In this document: piece after piece, positions 20,213 to 27,267 of the stretch
How positions within the stretch are numbered: position 1 is the stretch's first letter
Layout: every line of letters starts with the position of its first letter
NCBI RefSeq assembly: GCF_023016805.1
Contig: NZ_JALKCH010000013.1
Span: forward strand, 45,436-109,435
Direction: 5' to 3'
Length of the DNA: 64,000 bases
From: Ancylobacter crimeensis
Lineage (GTDB): Bacteria; Pseudomonadota; Alphaproteobacteria; Rhizobiales; Xanthobacteraceae
The notes under the pieces: generated by a model
The model's input: only the letters and a program-made list of their open reading frames with translations
Told to the model about the DNA's origin: nothing
Database searches by the model: none
Program-made: the position numbers and the translations under genes

Positions 20213-20947
20213 TCAGTAGCTCGACACGTTGTCGACGTGGAAATGATAGAGGGTCCGGGCCGAGCCGTAGCGGCGGAATTCGCCGAGATCGACCTCGCCC
20301 GCCAGGCCGGCGGCTTCCAGCTTCGCGGCGAGGAGGGCGCGGTGCTCGTCTCGCATCTCCTTCTCGATGCAGTCGGCGCCGAGGCTCGCCACCGAGCCGC
20401 GCACGAAGAGCTTCGCCTCATAGAGGCTGTCGCCCAGTGCCTCGCCGGCATCGCCGAGCACCACGAGGCTGCCGGCCTGCGCCATGAAGGCACTCATATG
20501 GCCGACCGAGCCCTTCACGACGATGTCGATGCCCTTCATCGAGATGCCGCAGCGCGCCGAGGCGTTGCCGTCGATCACCAGCAATCCGCCATTGCCGGTG
20601 GCGCCCGCCGCCTGGCTGGCATCGCCCGTCACATGGACGGAGCCGCTCATCATGTTCTCGGCGACGCCGACGCCGGCATTTCCGTTCACCACGATGCGGG
20701 CCTGTTTGTTCATGCCGCCGCAGTAATAGCCGACATGGCCGTCGATCTCGATCGTCACCGGCGCGTCGACGCCTGCGGCGATGGCGTGCAGGCCGCGCGG
20801 GTTGAGCACCCGCCACAGCGTCTCGTTGGTGGCATTCAAGGCGTGGAGCGCGCCGTTCAGCTCGCGCAGGGTGGAGGTCGAGAGATCGACGATGCGGGCG
20901 TCGTCGGAACCGAGGCTCTTCATGGCAAGGTTTGTCCCGGCTGACAT
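20213..20947 (-). CDS. mgsB: N-methylglutamate synthase subunit B (GXGXG domain)
   Basis: 244-aa stand-alone version of the GXGXG beta-helix domain found at the C-terminus of glutamate synthase large subunits. The repeats are easy to see (GHVGYYCGGMNKQ, GNAGVGVAENM, GDASQAAGATGNGG, GNASARCGISMKG, GSVGHMSAFMAQAG). It is thought to be structural or to help assembly with the FMN subunit. The ATG at 20947 overlaps the mgsA TGA by one base (TGATG). Confidence 0.92.
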   Translation of the reverse strand: MSAGTNLAMKSLGSDDARIVDLSTSTLRELNGALHALNATNETLWRVLNPRGLHAIAAGVDAPVTIEIDGHVGYYCGGMNKQARIVVNGNAGVGVAENMMSGSVHVTGDASQAAGATGNGGLLVIDGNASARCGISMKGIDIVVKGSVGHMSAFMAQAGSLVVLGDAGEALGDSLYEAKLFVRGSVASLGADCIEKEMRDEHRALLAAKLEAAGLAGEVDLGEFRRYGSARTLYHFHVDNVSSY

Positions 20948-21828
20948 CAGGCGGCCCGCTCCCAGAAATAGACCTTCGCCGGTTCCGGCTCCCAGACGCG
21001 GGCCTTGCCGATCTCCGGCAGGTCGACGAGGGCGCGGTATTCCGAGCCGAAGGCGACATACTGGTCGGTCTCGGCCATCACCGCCGGCTTGCAGGCGATC
21101 GGGTCGCGCAGCACGCCGAAACCGCTCTCGGTACCGACGACGAAGGTGTAGAAGCCGTCAAGGTCTTCGAGCGAATGCTCCAGCGCGCTGCCGAGGCTGT
21201 CGCCGCCCTTCATGCGGTGGGTGAGATAGGCCGCGGCGACCTCGCTGTCGTTCTGGGTGGCGAGGCGCAGGCCCTCGCGCTCCAGCTCGCGGCGCACGCC
21301 GGCATGATTGGAGAGCGAGCCATTGTGCACGAGACACTGGTCGGGGCCGGTGGAGAAGGGGTGGGCGCCGTCCGTCGTCACCGCGCTTTCGGTCGCCATG
21401 CGGGTGTGGCCGATGGCGTGGGTGCCCGCCATCCCGGCGAGGTTGAAGCGCTTCGCCACATCCGCCGGCAGCCCGACCTCCTTGTAGAGCTCCATGCGGG
21501 AGCCCGAGGAGATGACCGCGACCTCGGGGGCGAGAGTGGCGATCCGGGCCCGCACCTCGATCTCGCGCCCGGCGGGAATTGTGAGCACGGCATGGGTGTC
21601 GCGCGGGGCGACGGGCAGGCCGAGTCTGCCGCCGAGCGCGGCGAAATCCGTGCCCGCCGGCCCGCGCAGGGTGAGCTTGACCGCGCCCGGCGCGCCCGCG
21701 CCATAGACCGCGAAGCCCGCCGAATCCGGCCCACGGTCGCACATCACGTCGAGCATGGTCGAAAGCAGGCCGCCGAGCTCGGGCTCAAGCTTCGGATCCT
21801 TGATGAAGAGGCCGACAATGCCGCACAT
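20947..21828 (-). CDS. mgsA: N-methylglutamate synthase subunit A (class II amidotransferase-like)
   Basis: 293-aa Ntn-type class II glutamine amidotransferase domain. Catalytic Cys2 is intact (MCGIVG after Met removal), as are the RGPDSAG motif and GHTRMATES and HNGSLSNH substrate-site segments. In the pathway it should release methylamine from gamma-glutamylmethylamide for transfer to 2-oxoglutarate. First gene of the mgsABC run. The 253-bp gap upstream is unusually AT-rich near 21905-21945 and holds a candidate operator. Confidence 0.92.
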   Translation of the reverse strand: MCGIVGLFIKDPKLEPELGGLLSTMLDVMCDRGPDSAGFAVYGAGAPGAVKLTLRGPAGTDFAALGGRLGLPVAPRDTHAVLTIPAGREIEVRARIATLAPEVAVISSGSRMELYKEVGLPADVAKRFNLAGMAGTHAIGHTRMATESAVTTDGAHPFSTGPDQCLVHNGSLSNHAGVRRELEREGLRLATQNDSEVAAAYLTHRMKGGDSLGSALEHSLEDLDGFYTFVVGTESGFGVLRDPIACKPAVMAETDQYVAFGSEYRALVDLPEIGKARVWEPEPAKVYFWERAA

Positions 21829-21919
21829 GGCAGGGGCTCCAGAAGGGAAAATGGCGCCACTGCGCCTTGCCGACCTTTGTAGAAGCGACGAAGGGCTGCG
21901 TCAATCTACGGAATAAAAT

Positions 21920-21940
21920 TTTCTTCTAGAGAAACATTTT
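21920..21940. promoter_or_regulatory. Candidate operator upstream of mgsA
   Basis: Inverted repeat TTTCT-TCTAG-AGAAA (21920-21934), followed by CATTTT. A related stretch CTAGAACATTTT occurs at 22792-22803, upstream of the adjacent cupin-regulator gene, suggesting both promoters share a regulator. The rest of the 253-bp gap (21829-22081) shows nothing further. Confidence 0.4.
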
Positions 21941-22081
21941 GCGCGTATCGATGCTGTGCGCAGGTGCCGGCGCGTGTCGCGGGTATTGCTGAGAGCCGCG
22001 ACGGTCGCCAGTGGACTCGCACAGCTCGTCCACCTCGCCGGCCACGGCAGAATGGGCTCGGACGGTCCCGTTGTTCGCCGT

Positions 22082-22732
22082 TCAGTCCGGCTGGCGCGGA
22101 TACATGATGATGGAGAGATAGGTCATCGGCCGCACCACCAGGTCGGCCGGCCCGTGGGGGGCGGCGCTGTCGAACAGCAGCGAATCTCCTGGCCGCAGAT
22201 GGTAGGTGCGCTCGCCGTGCCGGTACACCACCTCGCCGGTGAGCATGTAGATGAACTCCACCCCGGCATGCTGGAAGCCGGTATAGGGCACGGCCTCCTC
22301 GCTGAGCGTGATCAGATACGGCTCGACCGCGACCTCGCCGCCGAGCGCATGGCCGAGCAATTCGTATTGATGGCCGACCTTGGTGCCGCGCCGCTCGATA
22401 TGCACGCCCTGTCCGGCGGGCACATAGGAGCAGTCGCGTTTCTCCTCGAAGCGGGAAAACAGCGAGGAGAGCGGCGCATTGAGCGCCCCGGCGATGGATT
22501 GCAGCGTGCCGAGCGAAGGGGAGATCAGTCCGTTCTCGATCTTGGACAACATGCCGACCGAGATGCCGGCGGCGCTGGCGAGGTCGGAAACGGTGAGCTC
22601 CAGCCGCCGGCGGATACTGCGTACCTGCAGGCCGAGAGCCTGTTCCAGCGTGCGCTGGCCGGAATCGGGCGCACCGGATCCGGTGTGCAAATCCTCGGTG
22701 CTATCGGCGGCGGCGCTCGGCTTCCGGCTCAT
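22082..22732 (-). CDS. XRE-cupin transcriptional regulator
   Basis: 216 aa: N-terminal XRE helix-turn-helix (about 33-90; LTVSDLASAAGISVGMLSKIE) and a C-terminal cupin_2 domain (about 125-205; GFQHAGVEFIYMLTGE, YHLRPGDSLLFDSAAPHGP) with metal- or ligand-binding histidines. Such proteins often sense small amines, amino acids or sugars. It has a strong ribosome site (GGGAGG) before the ATG at 22732 and lies directly upstream of mgsA on the same strand, divergent from the MFS gene, so local control of methylamine genes is likely. Confidence 0.88.
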   Translation of the reverse strand: MSRKPSAAADSTEDLHTGSGAPDSGQRTLEQALGLQVRSIRRRLELTVSDLASAAGISVGMLSKIENGLISPSLGTLQSIAGALNAPLSSLFSRFEEKRDCSYVPAGQGVHIERRGTKVGHQYELLGHALGGEVAVEPYLITLSEEAVPYTGFQHAGVEFIYMLTGEVVYRHGERTYHLRPGDSLLFDSAAPHGPADLVVRPMTYLSIIMYPRQPD

Positions 22733-23178
22733 CGTCCCTCCCTCTGGTCACGCTGGGGCGCGGTTCGCCGCGCCCGATTTTACCGGACACTCTAGAACAT
22801 TTTCCGCCAAAGATGTCCGCAGCCGATCCGGCAACTGCCCGGCGCATTCACAATGGGAGGAAGCGGCGTTCATTTGGCCGTGTGACCGGTCACCGTTGCG
22901 CAGCGCGCGACGCGGTCGGGCTGTTACCACGTGCCTGCACAAGCCGTCGGCAGGACGGAGCGCGGGTGGCGGGGGCGGCTGTCGGCAATAAAATTGCGTG
23001 GCGCTAGCCATCTACGACCATGGAATTATGCGATCGTCACGCCGGGGGGTTCATCCGGTGCCCTCTTTGGGTATATGACGGGCCCAATCTCAGCCGGCCG
23101 GCAGCCTCGTGCGCCCGCCGCGCATACGTGCCGGTGTGGCCGCCTCGTGCCGGCACGCCGTTTCCGGAGCCTGTGAAC
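22733..23178. promoter_or_regulatory. 446-bp divergent intergenic region
   Basis: Gap between the cupin-regulator gene and the divergent MFS gene. It contains CTAGAACATTTT at 22792-22803, a perfect 12-bp palindrome GTGACCGGTCAC at 22882-22893, and a small AT-rich repeat GCAAT-AAA-ATTGC at 22985-22997. No convincing coding sequence is seen. Probably the promoter region for both genes. Confidence 0.5.
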
Positions 23179-24531
23179 ATGTCCTTTGCCGCCGCCGCGG
23201 AGCCGACTTCGCCCGCCATCGCCAATCCTCGCTCCCGCGTCATCTTCGCGAGCCTGATCGGCACCACCATCGAGTTCTATGATTTCTACGTCTACGCCAC
23301 CGCCGCCGTGCTGGTGTTCCCGCATCTGTTCTTCCCGGCCGGCGACGACACCGTAGCGCTGCTGGCCTCGCTCGCCGTGTTCGGCGCGGCGATGGTGGCG
23401 CGCCCGCTCGGGGCGATCGTGTTCGGCCATCTCGGCGACAAGCGCGGGCGCAAGGTCACGCTGGTCGGCGCGCTGCTCACCATGGGCATCGCGACCTTCC
23501 TGATCGGCGCGCTGCCGACCTATGCGATGGTCGGCTGGCTGGCACCGCTGCTGCTCGTGCTGCTGCGCATCGCACAGGGCTTCGCGCTCGGCGGGGAATG
23601 GAGCGGCGCGGCCCTCGTCGCCACCGAGAATGCGCCCGCCGGCAAGCGCGCGGTTTACGGCACCTTCCCGCAGCTCGGCGCGCCGCTCGGCTTCATTATC
23701 TCGAACGGCCTGTTCATCCTCATCGCCATCCTGCTGCCCTCGGACGATCCCTCGCGCCCCTCGCAGGCCTTCCTCGACTGGGGCTGGCGGATCCCGTTCC
23801 TGTTCTCTGCGGTGATGGTGATCGTCGGGCTGTGGGTGCGGCTGAACCTCGTGGAAAGCGCCGCCTTCGAGCGCACGGTGAAGACCGGGCAGGTGAAGCG
23901 CGTGCCGCTGGCCGAGGCCTTCCGCAACCATTGGAAGGCGATGGTGCTCGGCACCTTCTACATGCTCGCCACCTATGTGCTGTTCTACCTGATGACCACC
24001 TTCTCGCTGAGCTATGGCCGCGCTGCGCCGGGCGCTGCGGTGCCGGGGCTCGGCTACGACTACCGCACCTTCGTGCTGATGATGATCGGCGGCGTGGTGT
24101 TCTTCGGTATCTTCACCTTGCTGTCCGGCCCGTGGGCCGACCGCTGGGGCCGCCGCCGGACGCTGATCGTCATCACGCTCGGCATCATCGCCTTCGGCCT
24201 CGTCTGGGTGCCGATGCTGGCGGCCGGCCCGGTGGGCGTGATGGCGTGGCTCATCCTCGGCTTCAGCCTGATGGGCATGACCTTCGGGCCGATGGGCGCG
24301 CTGCTGCCGGAGCTGTTTCCGGCCAATGTGCGCTACACCGGCTCGGGCATCGCCTACAACATGTCGTCGATCCTCGGAGCCGCGGTCGCGCCCTTCATCG
24401 CGGTGGCGCTGTGGCGCTACGGCAATGGCAGCCCGTTCTGGGTCGGCGTCTACCTGTCCTCCATGGCGACGCTGACGCTGATCGCGCTGCTGCTCGGCCG
24501 CGAGACCAGGGACGTGAACATCGAGCACTGA
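23179..24531 (+). CDS. MFS transporter, metabolite:H+ symporter (MHS) type
   Basis: 450-aa, 12-helix major-facilitator protein of the MHS subfamily (shikimate/proline-betaine/citrate relatives). Signatures include GTTIEFYDFYVYATAA in TM1, GHLGDKRGRK in the 2-3 loop, RIAQGFALGGEWSGAAL in TM4 and ADRWGRRR in the 8-9 loop. The start at ATG 23179 gives MSFAAAAEPTSPAIAN; longer upstream frames lack support. It is embedded in the methylamine cluster between the mgs and folD-purU genes but on the opposite strand, so it may import an N-methylated compound or an organic acid. Substrate unknown. Confidence 0.85.
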   Translation: MSFAAAAEPTSPAIANPRSRVIFASLIGTTIEFYDFYVYATAAVLVFPHLFFPAGDDTVALLASLAVFGAAMVARPLGAIVFGHLGDKRGRKVTLVGALLTMGIATFLIGALPTYAMVGWLAPLLLVLLRIAQGFALGGEWSGAALVATENAPAGKRAVYGTFPQLGAPLGFIISNGLFILIAILLPSDDPSRPSQAFLDWGWRIPFLFSAVMVIVGLWVRLNLVESAAFERTVKTGQVKRVPLAEAFRNHWKAMVLGTFYMLATYVLFYLMTTFSLSYGRAAPGAAVPGLGYDYRTFVLMMIGGVVFFGIFTLLSGPWADRWGRRRTLIVITLGIIAFGLVWVPMLAAGPVGVMAWLILGFSLMGMTFGPMGALLPELFPANVRYTGSGIAYNMSSILGAAVAPFIAVALWRYGNGSPFWVGVYLSSMATLTLIALLLGRETRDVNIEH

Positions 24532-24550
24532 GTGCCGCATCCGCAATGAA

Positions 24551-24586
24551 GACAGGCCCGCGACGGGAAAGCGTCGCGGGCCTGTC
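24551..24586 (+). terminator. Rho-independent-type terminator after the MFS gene
   Basis: Perfect 15-bp stem (24551-24565 with 24572-24586) with a GGAAAG loop and a short TGTTT tail, 20 nt after the stop. The symmetric stem could also stop folD transcription arriving from the other strand. Confidence 0.85.
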
Positions 24587-24670
24587 TGTTTCCAGCGACC
24601 ATGGACCGTTATGCCGCCCGCAGGGAAAGCGGAGAGACGGGATGACGACAGCAGGCGATGCCTGCCGACT

Positions 24671-25543
24671 TCAGCCTTCCGCCTGCCGCGTCGCCGCGGT
24701 CAGCGTGTTCTGCAGCAGGCAGGCGATCGTCATCGGCCCCACGCCGCCCGGTACCGGGGTGATGGCGCCGGCGATGCCCTGCGCCTCGGCGAAGGCGACG
24801 TCGCCGACGAGCCGGCTTTTTCCGTCCGCGCCGCTCACGCGGTTGATGCCGACGTCGATCACGCTCGCACCCGGCTTGATCCAGTCGCCGCGGATCATTT
24901 CCGGCCGGCCCACCGCCGCGATCAGGATATCGGCCTGCCGGCATTCGGCAGGCAGATCCTTCGTGCGGGAATGGGCGATGGTCACCGTGCAATCCTCGCG
25001 CAGCAGGAGCTGGGCGATGGGCTTGCCGACGATATTGGAGCGCCCCACCACCACCGCCTTCAGCCCGGCGAGCGAGCCGAGCCGGTCCTTCAGCAGCATC
25101 ACGCAGCCGAGCGGGGTGCAGGGCACCAGCGCGTCGAGCCCGACCGCGAGGCGGCCGGCATTCACCACGTGGAAGCCGTCGACATCCTTGGTCGGGTCGA
25201 TGGCGGCCAGCACCTTCTGGGTGTCGATATGGGCGGGGAGCGGAAGCTGTACGAGGATGCCGTTCACCGCCGGGTCGGCATTGAGATCGGCGAGCAGCGC
25301 GAGAACCTCATCCTCACGGGCGCTTTCGGGCAGCAGGTGCTCGAAAGAGGCCATGCCGACCTCCACCGTCTGCTTCGCCTTGTTGCGCACATAGACCGAG
25401 CTGGCCGGATCGCTGCCCACCAGCACCACCGCAAGGCCGGGCGGCGTGCCGTGCGCAGCGGTGTAGGCCGCGACCTCGCCCTTGAGCCGTGCGCGCAGAC
25501 CTTCGGCGAAGGCCTTGCCGTCGATGATCGCGGTCTCGACCAT
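24671..25543 (-). CDS. folD: Methylenetetrahydrofolate dehydrogenase/cyclohydrolase
   Basis: Bifunctional enzyme oxidising 5,10-methylene-THF to methenyl-THF with NADP and hydrolysing it to 10-formyl-THF. 290 aa. The catalytic [16 protein letters not shown] stretch with the Tyr/Lys pair is present, as are [16 protein letters not shown], the Rossmann GRSNIVGKP and [14 protein letters not shown] at 25543 ([12 protein letters not shown]). It follows purU by 17 bp. In this context it oxidises the C1 unit that N-methylglutamate dehydrogenase hands to tetrahydrofolate. Confidence 0.95.
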   Translation of the reverse strand: MVETAIIDGKAFAEGLRARLKGEVAAYTAAHGTPPGLAVVLVGSDPASSVYVRNKAKQTVEVGMASFEHLLPESAREDEVLALLADLNADPAVNGILVQLPLPAHIDTQKVLAAIDPTKDVDGFHVVNAGRLAVGLDALVPCTPLGCVMLLKDRLGSLAGLKAVVVGRSNIVGKPIAQLLLREDCTVTIAHSRTKDLPAECRQADILIAAVGRPEMIRGDWIKPGASVIDVGINRVSGADGKSRLVGDVAFAEAQGIAGAITPVPGGVGPMTIACLLQNTLTAATRQAEG

Positions 25544-25560
25544 GATGCGGATCTCCCGGT

Positions 25561-26439
25561 TCAGTCGCGGAACACGACGGTCTTGTGGCCGTTCGCCAGC
25601 ACCCGGTCGTCGAGGTGCCAGGCGAGGGCGCGGGCGAGCACGCGGCGCTCGATGTCGCGGCCCTTGCGCACCAGATCTTCGGCGGAATCGATGTGGCTGA
25701 TGCGCTCCACGTCCTGCTCGATGATCGGCCCCTCGTCGAGGTCGGAGGTGACGTAGTGCGCCGTGGCGCCGATCAGCTTCACCCCGCGCGCATGGGCCTG
25801 ATGATAGGGCTTCGCGCCCTTGAAGCCGGGCAGGAAGGAGTGGTGGATATTGATGCAGCGCCCGGAAAGCTTGGCCGACAGCCCGTCGGACAGCACCTGC
25901 ATGTAGCGCGCGAGCACGGCGAGTTCGGAGCCGGTGGTGCGGAACAGCTCCCAGACCTGCGCCTCCTGCTCCATCTTGGTCGCCTTGGTGATCGGCAGGT
26001 AATGGAACGGGATGTCCGCGAAATCGAGATGGGCATAGGTCTCGCGCGGATAATTGGCGACGATCGCGGTGATCTCCATCGCGATCTCGCCGATGCGCCA
26101 GCGATAGAGCAGGTCGGCGAGGCAATGGTCGAATTTCGAGACCAGCAGCATGACCCGCTTCTTCTGCGCCCGCGGGCGGATCTGCCAGCCCAGTGCGAAG
26201 CGGGTGGCGATGGCGCCGAAGCCTTCCTTCAGGCTCTCTAGCGCTGCCTCGCCGTCGAACACCACCCGCATGAAGAAGCGGCCGCTTTCGGTGTCGTCGA
26301 ATTGTTGGGCCTCGAGGATGTTGCAGCCCTGTTGGAACAGGTAGGTCGCGACCCCGGCGACGATGCCCGGCTGGTCGGGGCAGGAGAGGGTGAGGACATA
26401 GGCCTCGCGGACGGCGGCAGGCGGAACGGCTTCGCTCAT
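25561..26439 (-). CDS. purU: Formyltetrahydrofolate deformylase
   Basis: Hydrolyses 10-formyl-THF to formate and THF. 292 aa: N-terminal ACT domain (about 15-90; [19 protein letters not shown]) and a C-terminal formyltransferase-fold domain with [20 protein letters not shown], including the catalytic Asn/His, and Asp in [13 protein letters not shown] at 26439 ([15 protein letters not shown]). With folD it makes a THF-linked route from methylamine carbon to formate, with no tetrahydromethanopterin genes in view. A hairpin separates it from mgdD upstream. Confidence 0.95.
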   Translation of the reverse strand: MSEAVPPAAVREAYVLTLSCPDQPGIVAGVATYLFQQGCNILEAQQFDDTESGRFFMRVVFDGEAALESLKEGFGAIATRFALGWQIRPRAQKKRVMLLVSKFDHCLADLLYRWRIGEIAMEITAIVANYPRETYAHLDFADIPFHYLPITKATKMEQEAQVWELFRTTGSELAVLARYMQVLSDGLSAKLSGRCINIHHSFLPGFKGAKPYHQAHARGVKLIGATAHYVTSDLDEGPIIEQDVERISHIDSAEDLVRKGRDIERRVLARALAWHLDDRVLANGHKTVVFRD

Positions 26440-26579
26440 GGGCTTTTTAAATCCATCGCAGGGCGCGGCGGCACCTCGCGCACCGGCTTCATCGCCGGCG
26501 CTCGACGGCAAGGGGACATGCCGCGTGTGTAAAGGAAAACAGGGTGCGGAGGAAAGCGCGGCAGCCGCGACATGAAGGT

Positions 26580-26608
26580 CGGTCATGCGCCGGGGCGGCG
26601 CATGACCG
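26580..26608 (-). terminator. Hairpin between mgdD and purU
   Basis: Perfect 12-bp arms (26580-26591 with 26597-26608) around a 5-nt loop, starting about 9 nt after the mgdD stop. It has no T-run. Likely terminator or attenuator making folD-purU expression partly independent of mgdABCD. The rest of the 177-bp gap shows nothing notable. Confidence 0.65.
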
Positions 26609-26616
26609 CAGGCGCA

Positions 26617-27267
26617 TCAGCCGCGCCCGGTACCTCGTCCTGCTTCGAGGCGAAAACCATATTCCAGAGCGCTGGCAGCCAGAGTGCGGGAGAAGGAGGC
26701 GGCAAGGCTGGTGCCGACCAGCAGACGCACCCGATCCGCATCCAGCTTCCAGAGCATGAGACCCATATGCGCGGTGCTGGTCACCGCGACGCTGCCGGCC
26801 GGGAAGACCGTGGGGTCGAGGTCTATCGCCACCAGCTTGGCCAGCAGCTCGGGCACGCACGGGCCCGAGAGGTCGAAGGCGACATAGGCGTCGTCCTGCG
26901 CGGTGACGGTGGCAGTGGAACCCAGCGTCGCGGCGAGGTCGCCGGCAAGATCGGTCGCCTCTTCCGAGCAGGCCAGCCAGCGGCCGGGGCCGGTCCCGAA
27001 ACATACGAACCCCTTGCCCTGATGTCCCTTGCCCTGCGCGGCGAAGGGGCCGTCCGGCAGAGAGACGGCATGTTCGCGCGCCGCGGCAAGGGCGAGGGCG
27101 GCCTCCTGGCCACGCCGCACCGTGAGGGTCGCAAACGCCAGGTTCTCGCGCCACAGCGCGGTGACGCCGGGCGCGCCCGGCGTGCCGTGAAGGCCGGGAG
27201 CGACGGGGCGGGTCCAGACGAAGGGCTTATCGGTGACGTTCATGATGTTCGCCGCAGTCTCAGCCAC
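26617..27267 (-). CDS. mgdD: N-methylglutamate dehydrogenase subunit D (sarcosine-oxidase gamma-like)
   Basis: Small gamma-type subunit homologous to SoxG, about 216 aa from the GTG at 27267, which has AAGGGAGAG upstream and overlaps the mgdC stop by 8 bp; the ATG at 27243 (MNVTDKPFVW) has no visible ribosome site but is possible. The body (TALWRENLAFATLTV, GRWLACSEEA, VFPAGSVAVTSTAHM, LLVGTSLAASFSRTL) matches SoxG-type sequences. Last subunit gene of the mgdABCD run. Confidence 0.87.
   Translation of the reverse strand: MAETAANIMNVTDKPFVWTRPVAPGLHGTPGAPGVTALWRENLAFATLTVRRGQEAALALAAAREHAVSLPDGPFAAQGKGHQGKGFVCFGTGPGRWLACSEEATDLAGDLAATLGSTATVTAQDDAYVAFDLSGPCVPELLAKLVAIDLDPTVFPAGSVAVTSTAHMGLMLWKLDADRVRLLVGTSLAASFSRTLAASALEYGFRLEAGRGTGRG

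Noticed and set aside
17461..21828. Ammonia assimilation by ordinary glutamine synthetase III and glutamate synthase
   Set aside because: Glutamate synthase domains are split into three genes and lie with gmaS-like and mgd-type genes, the N-methylglutamate arrangement.
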